Part shown: positions 1 to 11,360 of the stretch, piece by piece
How positions within the stretch are numbered: position 1 is the stretch's first letter
How the letters are laid out: each line of letters opens with the position of its first letter
From: Topomyia yanbarensis
Lineage: Eukaryota > Arthropoda > Insecta > Diptera > Culicidae
NCBI RefSeq assembly: GCF_030247195.1
Contig: NC_080670.1
Coordinates: 212,896,546 to 212,960,545, forward strand
Reading direction: 5' to 3'
Length of the DNA: 64,000 nt
The notes under the pieces: generated by a model
The model's database searches: none
Seen by the model: the letters and a program-made list of their open reading frames with translations, nothing else
What the model was told of the DNA's origin: nothing
Program-made: the position numbers and the translations under genes

Positions 1-85
1 AACGAAGGCTCAAGCCTGATACTTTTTTTGCTATCTATTTATTACTAAAACATGTTAAACGATTACAAATCAACTTTTCTTTCAG

Positions 86-1081
86 CAATCTTTTTGGTCG
101 TTTCTCAGCACCCTTCTTTGTGTTTATACCGTCAATGTTGGGAGCCTGCACGTGTATGTGGCTTCCGCGATCAATTGTCCGTACCCAGGGAATTGGACTC
201 TTCAATATGGTATATTTAAGAATTTTTTTTCCTTCAATAATATCTTAATTTGATATATTTATTTCCCTCAGTACATCGAATTCCTCATCAAGCGATCACG
301 CAGCAGCACGATAGCAGCTATGCGGAACTCAAGACTAGCGGGAACGTTATTGTTCTGTATACTCAGCGCCGCAATGATGCCAACCCAACAGTACCTTCAG
401 GTCAACCGGTTCTGGTTCGCAACTATCCACAAAGACGTTGAGCAAGACCTCAATAACAATAGCATGGAAGCCGAAAAAGGACAGTGCAAACATCACCCAG
501 GTCGAAGTTGCTTGCAACACATCTTCGGACAGGTCAAACGATCCTTCTATTTCGGACTGACGATTTGCTTGCTCAAAAATGTTTTACCACGTATAACGTT
601 AGCCATCAAACAGCCAATCAGTTTTCTCAGGATAATCATGTCACGGTTCGATTACGGCTTAATCGGCTTTTTCACCTGCTACAAAGCACTCTTCGAAGTG
701 ATCAATTGCTTCCTAACAGAGAACTGTCAATTTAATCCATTGACTCGATCTATGATCACCGGTTTCATCAGTGGGGCGTCTTACTGTCTTTATCCAAACT
801 ATCTCCTTTTCACTTATCCCATCACGGAACTGATCGAGTTGTACTGGATGATCTACATGAAATCCAGCCTGCCGAAACCAAAGGTGGCCATGCTATTGGA
901 TCGACTACCAACCGTCATGCTGATGTATGCCTTCAGCATTGGAATGATGTATCACCTGAGAGTAGTCTATCCGTACTACACCAACCGCTACTGTCACAAG
1001 CTGATGGACATTGGAACAAGTGGACGGTCGGAAGTGTTGGCTAGGGGTTATGCTGAAATTATGATGGGATACCGGGATTAG
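86..1081 (+). CDS. TMEM135-like multi-pass membrane protein, C-terminal exons (partial)
   Basis: Two exons are visible, 86-209 and 272-1081, joined across a 62-base intron (donor after ATG at 207-209, acceptor CAG at 269-271). The first begins with one base of a split codon, so the 5' part of the gene lies left of the window. Together they encode about 310 residues ending at TAG 1079-1081. The reading frame is rich in hydrophobic segments, for example RLAGTLLFCILSAAMM, GLIGFFTCYKALFEVINCFL and LPTVMLMYAFSIGMMYHL. It also has the small-residue motif GFISGASYCLYPNYLLF, which resembles the repeated motif of the TMEM135/Tim17-like family. That family is linked to peroxisomes, mitochondria and lipid handling. 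Family assignment is by recognition of pattern and is moderately secure; the exact orthologue is not. Short open frames overlapping this exon in other frames are shadows. Confidence 0.7.
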
Positions 1082-1098
1082 GTTAAAAATCGTTTTTT

Positions 1099-1108
1099 TT
1101 TATTTATT
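1099..1108 (-). terminator. Overlapping poly(A) signals of the HSD17B10-like copy
   Basis: On the minus strand this reads AATAAATAAA, two overlapping hexamers about 52-61 bases past the stop at 1160-1162. Predicted cleavage falls at about 1070-1090, across the stop codon of the convergent TMEM135-like gene. Confidence 0.5.
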
Positions 1109-1138
1109 GTCAATTTTGTAAATTGTCGAAATTATGTA

Positions 1139-1144
1139 AATAAA
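1139..1144 (+). terminator. Poly(A) signal of the TMEM135-like gene
   Basis: AATAAA lies 58 bases after the stop codon at 1081. Cleavage 10-30 bases further on would fall at about 1154-1174, inside the 3' end of the convergent dehydrogenase gene. Confidence 0.6.
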
Positions 1145-1159
1145 TTGAATAATGACGAT

Positions 1160-2056
1160 TTAAACATTGAATCTGGCAGCCCCATCCAGTCGAATCACTT
1201 CCCCGTTAAGCAGCGGATTCTCTACAATCGCTTCCACGAACCGGGCGAATTCGGCAGGACGACCAGCACGCTTTGGAAACGGGATCGTACTGATGAGAAA
1301 CTGACACACCTTATCCGGTAGATAGCCGGTCATTTGAGTTTGGAAAAACCCGGGTGCCACCGTTACCACTCGGATACCTTGGCCGCTTAACTCACGAGCG
1401 ATGGGAAGAGTCATTCCAATTATGGCAGCCTTGGACGCTGCATACGCACTTAGTCCGGACTGAGCGTCATAGCCAAGTACTGAAGCTGTGTTGACAATAA
1501 CTCCCCGCTGTCCATCGGCATTCGGTGCATTTTTCGCCATCAAACCAGCAACGAGACGAATTACGTTGAATGTACCTACGGTGTTTACGTTCAAAATTTG
1601 CCGGAACGAATCTAAAGTGTGCGGTTTGTCCTGCTTAAAATCGTAAACCTTCTCCGGAAATGCGATCCCTGCACAGTTAACTGTTATGTCCAATCTTCCA
1701 AACTGATTCTTCGTTACCTCTAAAACCTTTCCAACATCTTCTTCCGATAAAACCTAAAATATTAATAGAAATGATTAATTCGTTCTCCGCAAAATTGCTG
1801 CTAAGTATCATAGTACGTCCATGGGTACGAAGGTCACACCTTTCCCCAGCTCGGTCGCAACTTTCCCCCCTTCGGATGTGGGAAGATCGGCCAGGATCAC
1901 CCGCGAACCGGCCCGAAAGAAATGTTCAACCGTCGCACGACCTAAACCGGACGCACCACCGGTGACTAACGATACGGCGTTCTAAAATAGAAAACATCCA
2001 GATTAGAGCGAACTTTGAACCACCGCTGAGAAGGCAAGAGGACGGACCTTCAACAT
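1160..2056 (-). CDS. HSD17B10-like 3-hydroxyacyl-CoA dehydrogenase, divergent tandem copy
   Basis: This is a short-chain dehydrogenase/reductase of the HSD17B10 (type 2 3-hydroxyacyl-CoA dehydrogenase, scully) type. The family oxidises 3-hydroxyacyl-CoA and steroids with NAD in mitochondria, and also forms part of mitochondrial RNase P. The minus-strand exons are 2056-2048 (Met-Leu-Lys), 1981-1817 and 1753-1160, giving 255 residues, the normal family length. The NAD-binding TGGASGLG motif lies near residue 12, NCAG near the middle, and the catalytic serine region NTAS is followed by YAASK, so the catalytic Ser, Tyr and Lys are kept. By eye it is roughly 60% identical to the copy at 7869-8690, with identical lengths for the last two exons. 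It differs at the extreme C terminus (AARFNV against ALRMMP) and in the loop after the catalytic serine. An intact frame suggests a functional paralogue; substrate is unknown. Confidence 0.88.
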
Positions 2057-2639
2057 GTTTCCCGAGCGAGTGTGATTTAAATACTAAGCTCGGCCCAGCT
2101 GGTCGTTATCGCAAACTTCGACTGATAAGTGAATGGCCAAATTTGGCAATGTAGATGCGTGCGTGTGTGTTGTTATTACAGAAACAAATTGACAAACATC
2201 CATTGGGAAAAAAAGGTTAGGAACGGAATAGTCAAGCTCTTCGAATAGTATTTCGGGGGGAAATGTTACCTTAGGTATATTTTAGAATATAGTGAACCAA
2301 GTAAGGTGCAAAGAGCACTGAAATTTTCAACAATTTGCCGTAATATCATGTACTTTTCATTCAACATTACTCAAACGTTCAGCTGCATAACACCAAGTAA
2401 ATTTCAAGTTGATGAGGATGACTATTTGACGATGTTCGATTGTGGAAGTTGTTTGTTTGAGCTACAAATCGCTTGCTAAATTACAATTTAATTGTAACAT
2501 TGTTACATTAAGTTAATTACGTTGATTAACCTTTCGTGAGCTCACTTCAAATCTAGCTACAAATCATATACAAATACATAACGTCACGAGGAAGGAATAC
2601 TTTGAGTTGCTATTGAATTGGCAAACAGAATCAAGTTTG
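2057..2639. other. Upstream region of the HSD17B10-like copy
   Basis: The stretch is AT-rich and has no supported gene. It should contain the promoter and 5' UTR of the minus-strand dehydrogenase, whose ATG is at 2054-2056. No clear TATA box or known motif was recognised. A short GT-rich run occurs near 2158-2172. Confidence 0.4.
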
Positions 2640-3330
2640 GGATGACGGACAAACTGGAGATTCCCCTGCACCCAACGAAGTGCGTAAGGCTATTCCAAAG
2701 CTATGAAACAGTAAAACTCTTGAGTGTCCGACTCTATGAGGCAATCCACTGTGATCTGGATTATATCGGTAAAAGAAGAAATGCTTCCTGATTGGCCTCA
2801 TATGTCCTATCTACAAAAAGAGCACCAAACTAGAGTGTAATAACTATCGGTACTTAACGATTCTCAATACCGCCTATTAGATACTCTCCCATGTTATGTT
2901 TAGTAGACTGTGCCCGTTAGCTGAATCTTTTGTCGGAGAATACCAAAGCCAGTTCCGCGAAGGACGATCAACGGCGGACCAGATGCTTACCTTGCAACAA
3001 ATCCGAAATAAATCCCTTGAATACAACTTTCGGACTCACAATCTGTTTGGGGATTTCAAGGAGACGTACGATTCAATGCAACAAAAAAACTGTGGCAGAT
3101 AAGGTTTGAACTTGGTTATCTGACAAAACTGATTCGTGTGACATTAGTTGAGTTAAAGTCAAGTAATAGAATTGCCGGAGAGTCAGCCGACCCGTTCGTG
3201 ATGTTAGGTGGATAGAAGCACTCTCGAATCAATTGTTCAACATAGCGTTCGACACTTGAATTTGATTGGTATATCGGCTATATCGGATGAGTTTGAGTGA
3301 AATACTCGGCTAACGACCGACTCCTCCATC
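2640..3330 (+). pseudogene. LINE reverse transcriptase remnant (family A)
   Basis: This is a decayed non-LTR retrotransposon fragment in plus orientation. A 68-residue open stretch at 2896-3102 reads GEYQSQFREGRSTADQM and then LFGDFKETYDS, matching the RT finger/palm start of the copy at 5144-6382 (GEYQGGFREGRSTTDQM, LFIDFKAAYDS). The upstream part (2690-2895) matches the linker before the RT, with a diagnostic YR..TILN-like segment at 2845-2875. Several stops and frameshifts interrupt it. The first catalytic aspartate region has become GDFKET. Homology to the remnant at 45940-46145 is visible at DNA level. It is not expressed as an intact protein. Confidence 0.75.
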
Positions 3331-5143
3331 AGAGTCTGTGCAGTCGTTTCCAATAAGTTTTTCTCAATTTTTCTACTTCCCCATCATTTTCTTTTCGTCG
3401 TTCGTCACTCCTTTGGTCTTCCGAAGTTCGCACTTCATCATGGCTCAATAGGTTTCGATGACAGTTTGCTGGATTCTTATTAATTCGTCGCAGTCCTGTA
3501 CGGGGTTTTGGAGGCACTGTTTTGTAAACTCTCACCGTTCATGGTGCCTCTGGTCACGAATGGTTCACTACGTTTGCCACAAGTGTATATGACACGGCAT
3601 ATGGCATGCCAAGAGAGAATTTTCGGGCGCGCGGTTTGGTAACATTGTGCTGGTGTTCGTCCCGATTTGGGAAGTTCTACATCTTATACGTTTTCAATCC
3701 GGATCGTTTTTAGGCCTTCCGGACGAAACTGTAACTCGCGAGGTCCTTACTCTCAGCACATATCGGACCTATATTGCGGATATCGGTGTCACTTTATTCT
3801 ATTAACACGTTTCCCAGTTTCTACTCCTATCTGGCAATCTGGTGGACGTACTGCACCTGCTGACGAATTGGGGCCCCGTCCGAAACTTCTTCTTCGCCTT
3901 TCTCGATGTCTGTATCGCTTGGTGGCCACGGAGTTAACCCTGCTGGGCTGGACTGGAAGTTGCGCAATGGAATGCCGTCGGCGTTGGAAACTCCTGCAGT
4001 CTAGCACGTTCTGGAGCTTTCCAAGGGTAAAACTGAAGGGGTCCTTCTTGTCTTCTTATTCACTTATTTCTTATCATTCATCATTCAATTTCTATGAGTT
4101 TACTTCCAACTTCTGAAAACTTAATCTGTAGCATCAATTATAACTTTAACTTAAACGGTCCACTATCATCCGTTCCTGGAACCTTTGGAGGACCCTTAAG
4201 ACGGTTGGAGGATGCATATTCATCAGCTTTCCCAAGGCGCGATGCGCCCATCTCTGCCGAAATCACACTGGCAACTGCAAATCTTAGCGGATGTAAACAA
4301 TACACTCTAAAAGGAAACTGGGAAAAATTTAGTTAATTTTGTTCAAGTATGAAAAAAGTTAAGCCAGTAAACGAGATGGTGGCTAGGCAAGAAACTTTGT
4401 TCTAGACTATGGAAGAAAAATACGAATTCGGAAAACACGAAATATCGTTGTCTGGACAAATGTAACCGATCTGTCCGTCTAACTGACAGCTAAGTCCCCC
4501 GCAAAAATGGGTATCACTATCGGGAGAAATACCGCCGCCGAGGGATTCTCAGCACCAGCTAGCAGATAAATAGGAACGAGTAGCGCCAAGAAGGATAATA
4601 AACCCTGCGGTTGTAAAGCATTGTAAATCATTACAGTCGATATCTCCGGATCGTTTCGTATCACAACAGGTGACGATATTCGCAGCAGGTCTGAGCAAGC
4701 CATATATACCAAAAAAAACGAAAAAAGAGCAAGAGCACAATCCCTACTAAAGTAATACGTGACGGTTGCCCCAGATGGACGAAGGAATTGTCGGCTAAGA
4801 CTTTGAGGGTTTCTATACATTTCTTTTATAAGAAACGATTCTTTGAGACGATCGACTGACGATGTTGAAATGCCAGAAGAGATGAGCAGCGGTAAGCTGC
4901 AATTTCGCAGGAATCGAATTATAAAAGAGAAAATGAGATAATTACTTACTACTGCTGAAATGAAATGCGCAAGTAGCACTGTAAATCATTATAACTCCGG
5001 CTAAAACAGTTCAGAAACTGTACGGGATAGCACTGGGCCTGTGGCCTTCGACTGGCATGGGTCATTCTCATTGGTTCCGACGGTATCAATGCACTTGGAT
5101 GGAGGGACATGTGGATTCTGGGCAACAATTCCCTTCGTTGAAT
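3331..5143. other. Unassigned spacer with one hydrophobic minus-strand frame
   Basis: No feature is recognised with confidence. A minus-strand open frame at 4479-4979 (first ATG inside it near 4820) encodes a run of hydrophobic residues such as LLSFLALLVPIYLLAGA. It has no canonical start at its 5' limit and matches no family I know. A plus-strand frame at 3667-4116 overlaps an equally long minus frame and looks like chance. The block lies between two family A LINE remnants and is probably decayed repeat sequence. Confidence 0.25.
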
Positions 5144-6905
5144 CTACGCCGAGTGAAGAATTCTCCTCCACTGGACCCGGTCCTGGGCCAATCTCTTCCA
5201 GTCACCCTGGACATTGAGTGCTTTTAGGTCCTCTTCCACTGCAAACAGCCATCGCGTACACAGACTGCCACGGAGTCGTCGGTCTCTTTCCGGTTTTCTA
5301 CCGAATATTATCTTCGCCTGTCGTTCTTCCGGCATTCCTGCCACATGATCAGCCCACCGCAGCCTGCCGTTTTTTATTAGCATGACAATATCCACTCCTT
5401 TATATACTATTATATTCATGCGACGCCGCCAGATGCCATTTTCTTCTTTACCGCCGTTTATTGTTCGCAGCACCTTACATTCGAAGACACCGAACGCTCT
5501 ACGATCAACTTCCTTTAACGTCCACGTTTCATGGCCGTACAAGGCAACCGGAACTATCAATATCTTGTACAACGCGAATTTTGTATTCGTCTGCAAACTA
5601 CGGGACTTCAGCTGACTACGACGTCCGTAAAAAGCCCTATTTGCAGCTGCAAGACGCCTTTTCACCTCGCGGGTAACATCATTATCGCACGTCACTAGAG
5701 TTCCAAGGTACACAAACTCTTCCACTACTTCAAATTTATCACCACCTAACACCACTTCACCATCAACATCACTATTGGACCCGCGTATTCTTCCAGCTAT
5801 CATGTACTTCGTCTTGCTGGTTTTGATTGTGAGACCAATTCTTGCAGTCTCCCTTTTAAAAGGCACGAATGCCTCTTCCACGGCTCGGCGGTCGATTCCA
5901 ATGATATCAATATCGTCCGCAAATCCTAGGAGCATATGCAACCGAGTGTCGATGGTACCGTTCCTTTGCACACCTGCTCTCCGGATGGCACCTACAAGAG
6001 TAATGTTGAACAGCAAGTTTGACAGCGCATCACCCTGCTTCAATCCGTCTAAGGTTACGAAAGACGTCGAAAACTGATCCGCAACCCGAACACTTGATTT
6101 CGATCCATCCAGCGTTGCACGAATCAGCCTAATCAGTTTCGTCGGAAAACCATGTTCTACCATTATCTGCCATAACTCGTTTCTTTTCACTGAATCGTAC
6201 GCCGCTTTGAAATCAATAAACAGATGGTGTGTCTGCAAGTTGATTTCTCGGAATTTATCTAGGATCTGTCGCAGGGTAAACATTTGATCCGTTGTTGATC
6301 GGCCTTCACGAAAACCACCTTGGTATTCGCCGATGAAAGACTCCTCCAACGGCCTCAATCTGTTGAACAGAATATGTGACATAATTTTGTACGCCGAATT
6401 GAGGAGCGATATTCCTCGATAATTGGCGCACTTCAGTCCCTTTTTGTATAAGACACAAATGAGGCCCTCTAGCCAGTCAGCAGGTAGTTCTTCTTCTTCC
6501 CATACCTTGAAAGAGTACGGTGAAGTATTTCGTGCATCGTGTTTGAAAAGTTCGGCGGGAGCTCGTCCTTTCCAGCAGCCTTACAGTTTTTCAGCTCTTT
6601 GATAGCCTATTTCACATCTTCTAGCGTCGGAGGCTTCATAGCTTATCCATCGTCACTTATCCTTATTCTGTTCGTTGACGCGCTAACATTCTCTCCATTC
6701 AACAATATCTCGAAGTGCTCTCTCCGCCTAGCTGCTACCATAGTTTTATCTGTCAGCAAGTTACCTTCACGGTCATTGCACATGACGGGAGACGGTGCTG
6801 TTTTTCTCCGTACGCTATTGACAGTTTCATAAAATTTCCGCATATCATTTTGCTCCATACTGTTTTGCGCCTCAGCAATGACGCTCTCCTCATACTGCTT
6901 TTGTA
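5144..6905 (-). mobile_element. LINE (non-LTR retrotransposon) ORF2, family A, 3' part
   Basis: A 412-residue open frame (6382-5144) covers most of a LINE reverse transcriptase: GEYQGGFREGRSTTDQM, LFIDFKAAYDS (first catalytic Asp), GLKQGDALSNLLFN, and the catalytic box LLGFADDIDIIG. It continues into the thumb/C-terminal region (VALYGHETWTLKEV, GRLRWADHVAGMPEE, DRVQWRRILHSA). Sequence upstream in transcription (6383-6905) keeps the pre-RT linker, for example KFYETVNSVRRKTAPSPVM, but in shifted frames. The endonuclease and ORF1 are missing. The copy is 5'-truncated and broken, though its RT frame is still long. The clade is not resolved. It separates the two HSD17B10 copies. Confidence 0.88.
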
Positions 6906-7150
6906 AGAAAAGAACAAGAAACAAATAAGAACCTCTGACCATGAACAGCAAGAAAGCAGTACCGATGATGGCATGGACGTGAACGATAACGCGAAAGAAG
7001 GCAGACTGAATGAGCTCCAAGCTGCGACAGATAAGGCAACTAATGCTTCACCGCCAAGGAAAAGGATCTCAACACGAAGCAGCAAACTGCGTCAAGAACA
7101 TCTGGCAGAAATACAGAGACGGTAGGTGTACAGTTAACGCGTCTAGGTTG
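6906..7150 (+). pseudogene. Inverted LINE ORF1-tail fragment next to family A LINE
   Basis: This stretch matches 24530-24700 at DNA level on the same strand: both contain AACAAACAAGAACCTC-like sequence, then a TGAACA(A/G)CA(A/T) block, GACGTGAAC, TTCACCGCC and TCTCAACACG. The 24.5 kb copy follows a LINE ORF1 zinc-knuckle region, so this is the tail of the same kind of ORF1. It points opposite to the LINE pol fragment that ends at about 6905, so the two form a head-to-head junction. No intact protein is encoded. Confidence 0.55.
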
Positions 7151-7868
7151 CAGAGCTGGGTTGTTAAGACAGCCCGATTGCACGCTGATAAATAACAATA
7201 GCAATAACAAACTACGAAAGTTGTAGTAACCGAACCTCTGCTTAGTAACCAACAATGAGGTATATCTTGCAAACTTATTTAAATAAGTCTGTGTTAATGA
7301 AACTCTCTTTGATTTCTTTCTCTTTCGATATTGATGTTTTGTAATACTACTATGTCGTCTACTGTATTATTCAAAGAGTTAACGAGTAAGAGCAACCGGC
7401 CGATCTATTAACGAAGGAGAAAGTAATAAGAACAGGATATCAAGATTCAAATAGGGCTACATGTTTCCGATTTGACTGCCAATTTGTTATAGATCAATAA
7501 ACTTTGCAAAAAATGTAACTATAGTGAGAGCGGTATACATGGCTACATACGCGCGAGCTATTTGCCACAGCAGCCTATCTAATCTGCAAATAAATTCAAA
7601 AGTATCAGTGGTTCACATTTGACAGTTAAATAAATGTAATAAACCTGTTTATTGAAAACGTCCCTTTGTTCCACAAAAACACTTGGTAGTAAAAACTTCC
7701 CTGCCATCATATAAGAATTCTCACACTTTGTGTAGCACTACCAACAATCGGTAATCGTCATACGATCACACGTGTAACTACTAATAAATGCATCATCTGT
7801 TTGTCTAATTGCGTTCGACCGAACAAAGGCAGCACTAGTCTGCTCCCAACACCACGCTCCTTGAGTCA
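7151..7868. other. Spacer and 3' flank of the second HSD17B10 copy
   Basis: The stretch is AT-rich and holds no recognised gene. A minus-strand AATAAA at 7648-7653, about 216 bases past the stop codon at 7869-7871, is the best poly(A) signal for the dehydrogenase gene. Confidence 0.45.
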
Positions 7869-8690
7869 CTAAGGCATCATTCGCAGTGCACCATCCAGTC
7901 GAATTACCTCTCCGTTTAGCAACGGATTTTCTACAATAGATTCCACCAACTGTGCGTACTCGGCAGGTTCACCGAGCCGCTGCGGAAACGGAACCGTTTT
8001 TGCCAAAAAAGCACGAACCTTTTCCGGCAGTGCCTGCAGCATCGGTGTGTTGAACAGTCCCGGAGCAATCGTGCAGATTCGGATGCCCTGTGTGCTTAAA
8101 TCACGTGCGATCGGAAGCGTCATACCAACGACGGCGGCCTTCGAGGCAGCATAAGCGGCTTGACCAATCTGACCGTCGAATGCGGCTACCGAAGCGGTAT
8201 TCACAATCACCCCCCGTTGACCATCCTTGTTCGGTTCGTTTTCACCCATCAGACCAGCCGTCAGTCGAATCACGTTGAACGATCCGGCCGTATTGACCAG
8301 CAGAACCCGCTGAAAGTCTTCCAGCTTGTGCGGGACCTTTTTATTGAAGTTGTACGTCTTGATTGCGACTGCTATGCCGGCACAGTTCACGGTGACATCC
8401 AGCCGGCCGAATTTACTCTTGGCCAGTTCCACTGCACTGGTGACATCCTGCTCGGAGAGGACCTGTTGTAGTTGAAGGGAATTAAAATTAGCAACAGTTA
8501 AATAAAAACGGTATTAAAAATTTACATCAACCGGCACGTAGACGACATTGTCCCCCAGTTCTTTGGCGACTTCGCTTCCTTTAGAGGTAGGTAAATCACA
8601 CAGCAACACTTTACTTCCAGTCCGGGCGAAGCGTTCCACCGTTGCACGACCCAGGCCGGATGCGCCACCAGTCACCAGAGTCACTGCGTT
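7869..8690 (-). CDS. scu: HSD17B10 / scully-type 3-hydroxyacyl-CoA dehydrogenase
   Basis: This encodes the mitochondrial NAD-dependent 3-hydroxyacyl-CoA/17beta-hydroxysteroid dehydrogenase, which is also the SDR subunit of mitochondrial RNase P in animals. Two coding exons are clear on the minus strand: 8690-8526 (starting [19 protein letters not shown]) and 8462-7869 (ending DGALRMMP, stop TAG). They give 252 residues. The missing start should be a tiny first exon of about three codons, as in the neighbouring copy (Met-Leu-Lys); I could not place it upstream. The TGGASGLG nucleotide loop, NCAG, NTAS and YAASK motifs are present. [16 protein letters not shown] and the C terminus match insect scully much better than the copy at 1160-2056, so this is taken as the orthologue. 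Exon lengths 165 and 594 are identical in both copies, which supports tandem duplication of an intron-containing gene. Confidence 0.93.
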
Positions 8691-9241
8691 CTGTGCCGGT
8701 TAATCAGAATTTAAAGAAAAATATATATGATTAGTATTTCCCGTGGATCAGAAATAGAAAAATAAGGAAATAGAGATCACAAGCAACAACACAACCAAAC
8801 ACGACTGACAAAGGTGAATCACACTCGCAATAAACGGAAAAAAGTTGCTTCCATCTTGACTTTCCACGCTACAGCTTATTCGGGTCTTTCCCCGGATAGC
8901 CAAGAATGGAGTTTGTGTAATACGAAAAGGGAAATAAAGGATTTTTGCTTTAATATTCTTTCTTAGTTGGTAGATAGAAAACAAAAATCAAATCAAACTC
9001 GATGGCAAATTAGAAAAAAATAAAAGGTGTAAAATAATTCAAAATAAAAACAACTGAATTAGTTGAAATTTTTTGCCGCTTTTCTTAGTTTATACTATCG
9101 TCTACTTACATCTCGCACTTCTATCCACTTCCATCGCAATTCATATTCTCAGGCGTCGCGCGTGCAATCGTTCGCTCGTCCCTCGCAGTCCCGCAATACG
9201 CGTCATATCATTTGTTCGCTCACGTGCTCTTTATCTATCAC

Positions 9242-9290
9242 GATCTTGATCATCTCATCATTATCATCATCATCATCATCGCTAGCATCA
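9242..9290. repeat. TCA/ATC simple-sequence run
   Basis: A short microsatellite of ATC/TCA triplets with interruptions, in the TDP-43 3' flank. On the TDP-43 transcript strand it reads as UGA repeats. Confidence 0.6.
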
Positions 9291-10797
9291 TACCCCATCA
9301 AACCTCCCGCTCGCACCAATTACGCTTTCTTGCATGAAGGGAATACTCGGCAAAATTTCGCCGAAAGATATTTGAAGCAAAACCAGCACAGCAGAAAAAG
9401 AAGGCCACGACACTGACAGACAATATTCAAGTATACTCAATTGAAATCAAACTCTACTGTATCGACTTTCGGTATCGAATGGAGCATTTTTAAATTGAAT
9501 CTGACGCAGCATCAGCGACAGAGCATTCTGTTTGACCCTTGTTTCTTTTTAAAATCGATAAAGTAGATTTCTCTTTCAAGATCAACCAATGCCAATTGAT
9601 ACAAAATGCCAGGAACCGGATTTCTTTCCAAATTTTCACCATCACACAGCTGAAAAAGAAATATACAGCAATCGTTCTGTTTACACAACGTATTTTTTCC
9701 AATTTTTTCATAGTTTTTTGCAGTTTGCTTTTTCTTGCTCTAATTACTGGGGATGTACGCTAAGATAATACACACTCGAACTATTACAATGCTATTATTC
9801 ATTTGTTAGCGAACTCATTCATAACTCGTCTTGCTTGCTCGTATTTTGTTGTCCTTCTAGCAAGTAATACATCTATTTAAACATTCACCACGCCATATCT
9901 TCTTGATAATATATATTTATGATTTATACTTTTTTATTATGTCTCTCATCGCAATATAATAATGTTAATATTTATTATAATCAGAATAGTAATCAATTGA
10001 ATTAAATCTTTATCATTCTTCAAAGTGGTACAATTTCTTGCTCATATCTTCTCACATGGTTTTTCTCTACGCGTATGCTCTTTTCTCGTAATTGCTAAAA
10101 CTATTATGCACAAAAAAGCCAAAAGAACACACTTAAAAAATGCTCCAATCAATCAATCTAAAGTTTTCATATTTTACTCTTTTTCTCGCCATCCTTCATT
10201 AAAAACTAGAATAGTTAGTTAGCGTATGTTATCGTTACACTCTCATCAATTTTTATTTTCTAGAAAGTTTGTTATTCTCGGTATAACTTAATAAAATACC
10301 AAAGTCTGCTTTACCGACGCGTGTTCTCGCGGCAGCCATCAATCATCTCTAGGCAACATTCGTTCTATCTCGTGCGCAAATCACTCTCGCATTTAACCAA
10401 CCCATCTCTTGCGTCATCTTCGTCGCCGTCGTCGTGTTATCGTGTTTTCACTCTCCTATCCTCTCTGCACACCGCTCAAAGCGCATCATTCTCATCACGT
10501 TCTCTCCCGTCATAGCGAGGTTGTTTGTTCTGACTATTATTGAAATTAAAGAACTCTCTTTTTCGCGCAAATTTCCTTTCACCGTACTGATGATTGTTAC
10601 TGCCTGGGGGTTATGAAATTCTTTTATTGTGGCCGCTCGCGATAACGGTAAAGAGGGTGTTTTGTACGTGAGGTATGCCATTTTCGTTTTTGGATCCAAA
10701 TCAGAGTAGATTCGCGCCAATGTCAACAAAGTATATGAAAAACTTCGGCCAGCGAATCTAGCCATACTCGTGTCCTAATCCGAAAACAGCATCAATG

Positions 10798-11065
10798 AAG
10801 GCCCAAACAGAATGCTCCATCACTGTCGGAGCGTCAAATCCTGGTTTAAGAAATTTGTCTATGATTTACTCTGCCGTGTTACGCATAATTGTCACATGTA
10901 TATAAGGAATCCCATAGAACATGGGACAACTATGCGTATTACGACAGTACTTGGCTGAAGGGTCAAACAAAATGTTCCGTCGGTGAAGCAGTTTGCCCCA
11001 ACTTTAAATTTTTTCATTACGGTCGCTGACGCTGTGGCAATAACGGAGCATTCTGTTTGGACCTT
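10798..11065. repeat. Small inverted-repeat element (MITE-like), 268 bases
   Basis: The ends are 21-base inverted repeats with one mismatch: left 10798-10818 (core CCAAACAGAATGCTCC) and right 11045-11065. Related cores occur in the middle at about 10965-10985 (GTCAAACAAAATGTTCC) and on the other strand at 9516-9538. The same motif therefore occurs four times in the TDP-43 3' flank. It has no coding capacity. A nonautonomous transposon is the simplest reading. Confidence 0.55.
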
Positions 11066-11344
11066 TGGTCAGTTAGTCAGTAGTTAGTCACTGTTTTCCC
11101 GACCGCGAAAGTAGATATTTCAATAATTGTAATTATTTTTTCTTGTCATCAAACAATGATCGCTTGGTTAAAACTTAAACCAAAAGTAGGTTAAAATAGG
11201 TCGAATATTTTGCCTTCGGTTACTTGCAAGCTCTCTTCACTCTTTCATCATAGAGTTGAGAATAAATTACAAAAATAAACCACAAAAATCAAGAAAATCC
11301 CTTCCGTTCTATAACGATCTCTCGTATGCGTTAAGAGTGTACGA

Positions 11345-11360
11345 GTGTGTGTGTGTGTGT
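11345..11360. repeat. GT dinucleotide run
   Basis: About eight GT units on the plus strand, about 50 bases past the TDP-43 stop codon. On the TDP-43 mRNA it would be CA repeats, not the UG repeats that TDP-43 protein prefers. Confidence 0.7.

Noticed and set aside
3667..4116. 149-codon plus-strand open frame
   Set aside because: The opposite strand is also open, there is no domain, and it lies among LINE remnants.
11345..11360. UG-repeat binding site for TDP-43 autoregulation
   Set aside because: The GT run is on the plus strand; in the TDP-43 transcript it is CA repeat.
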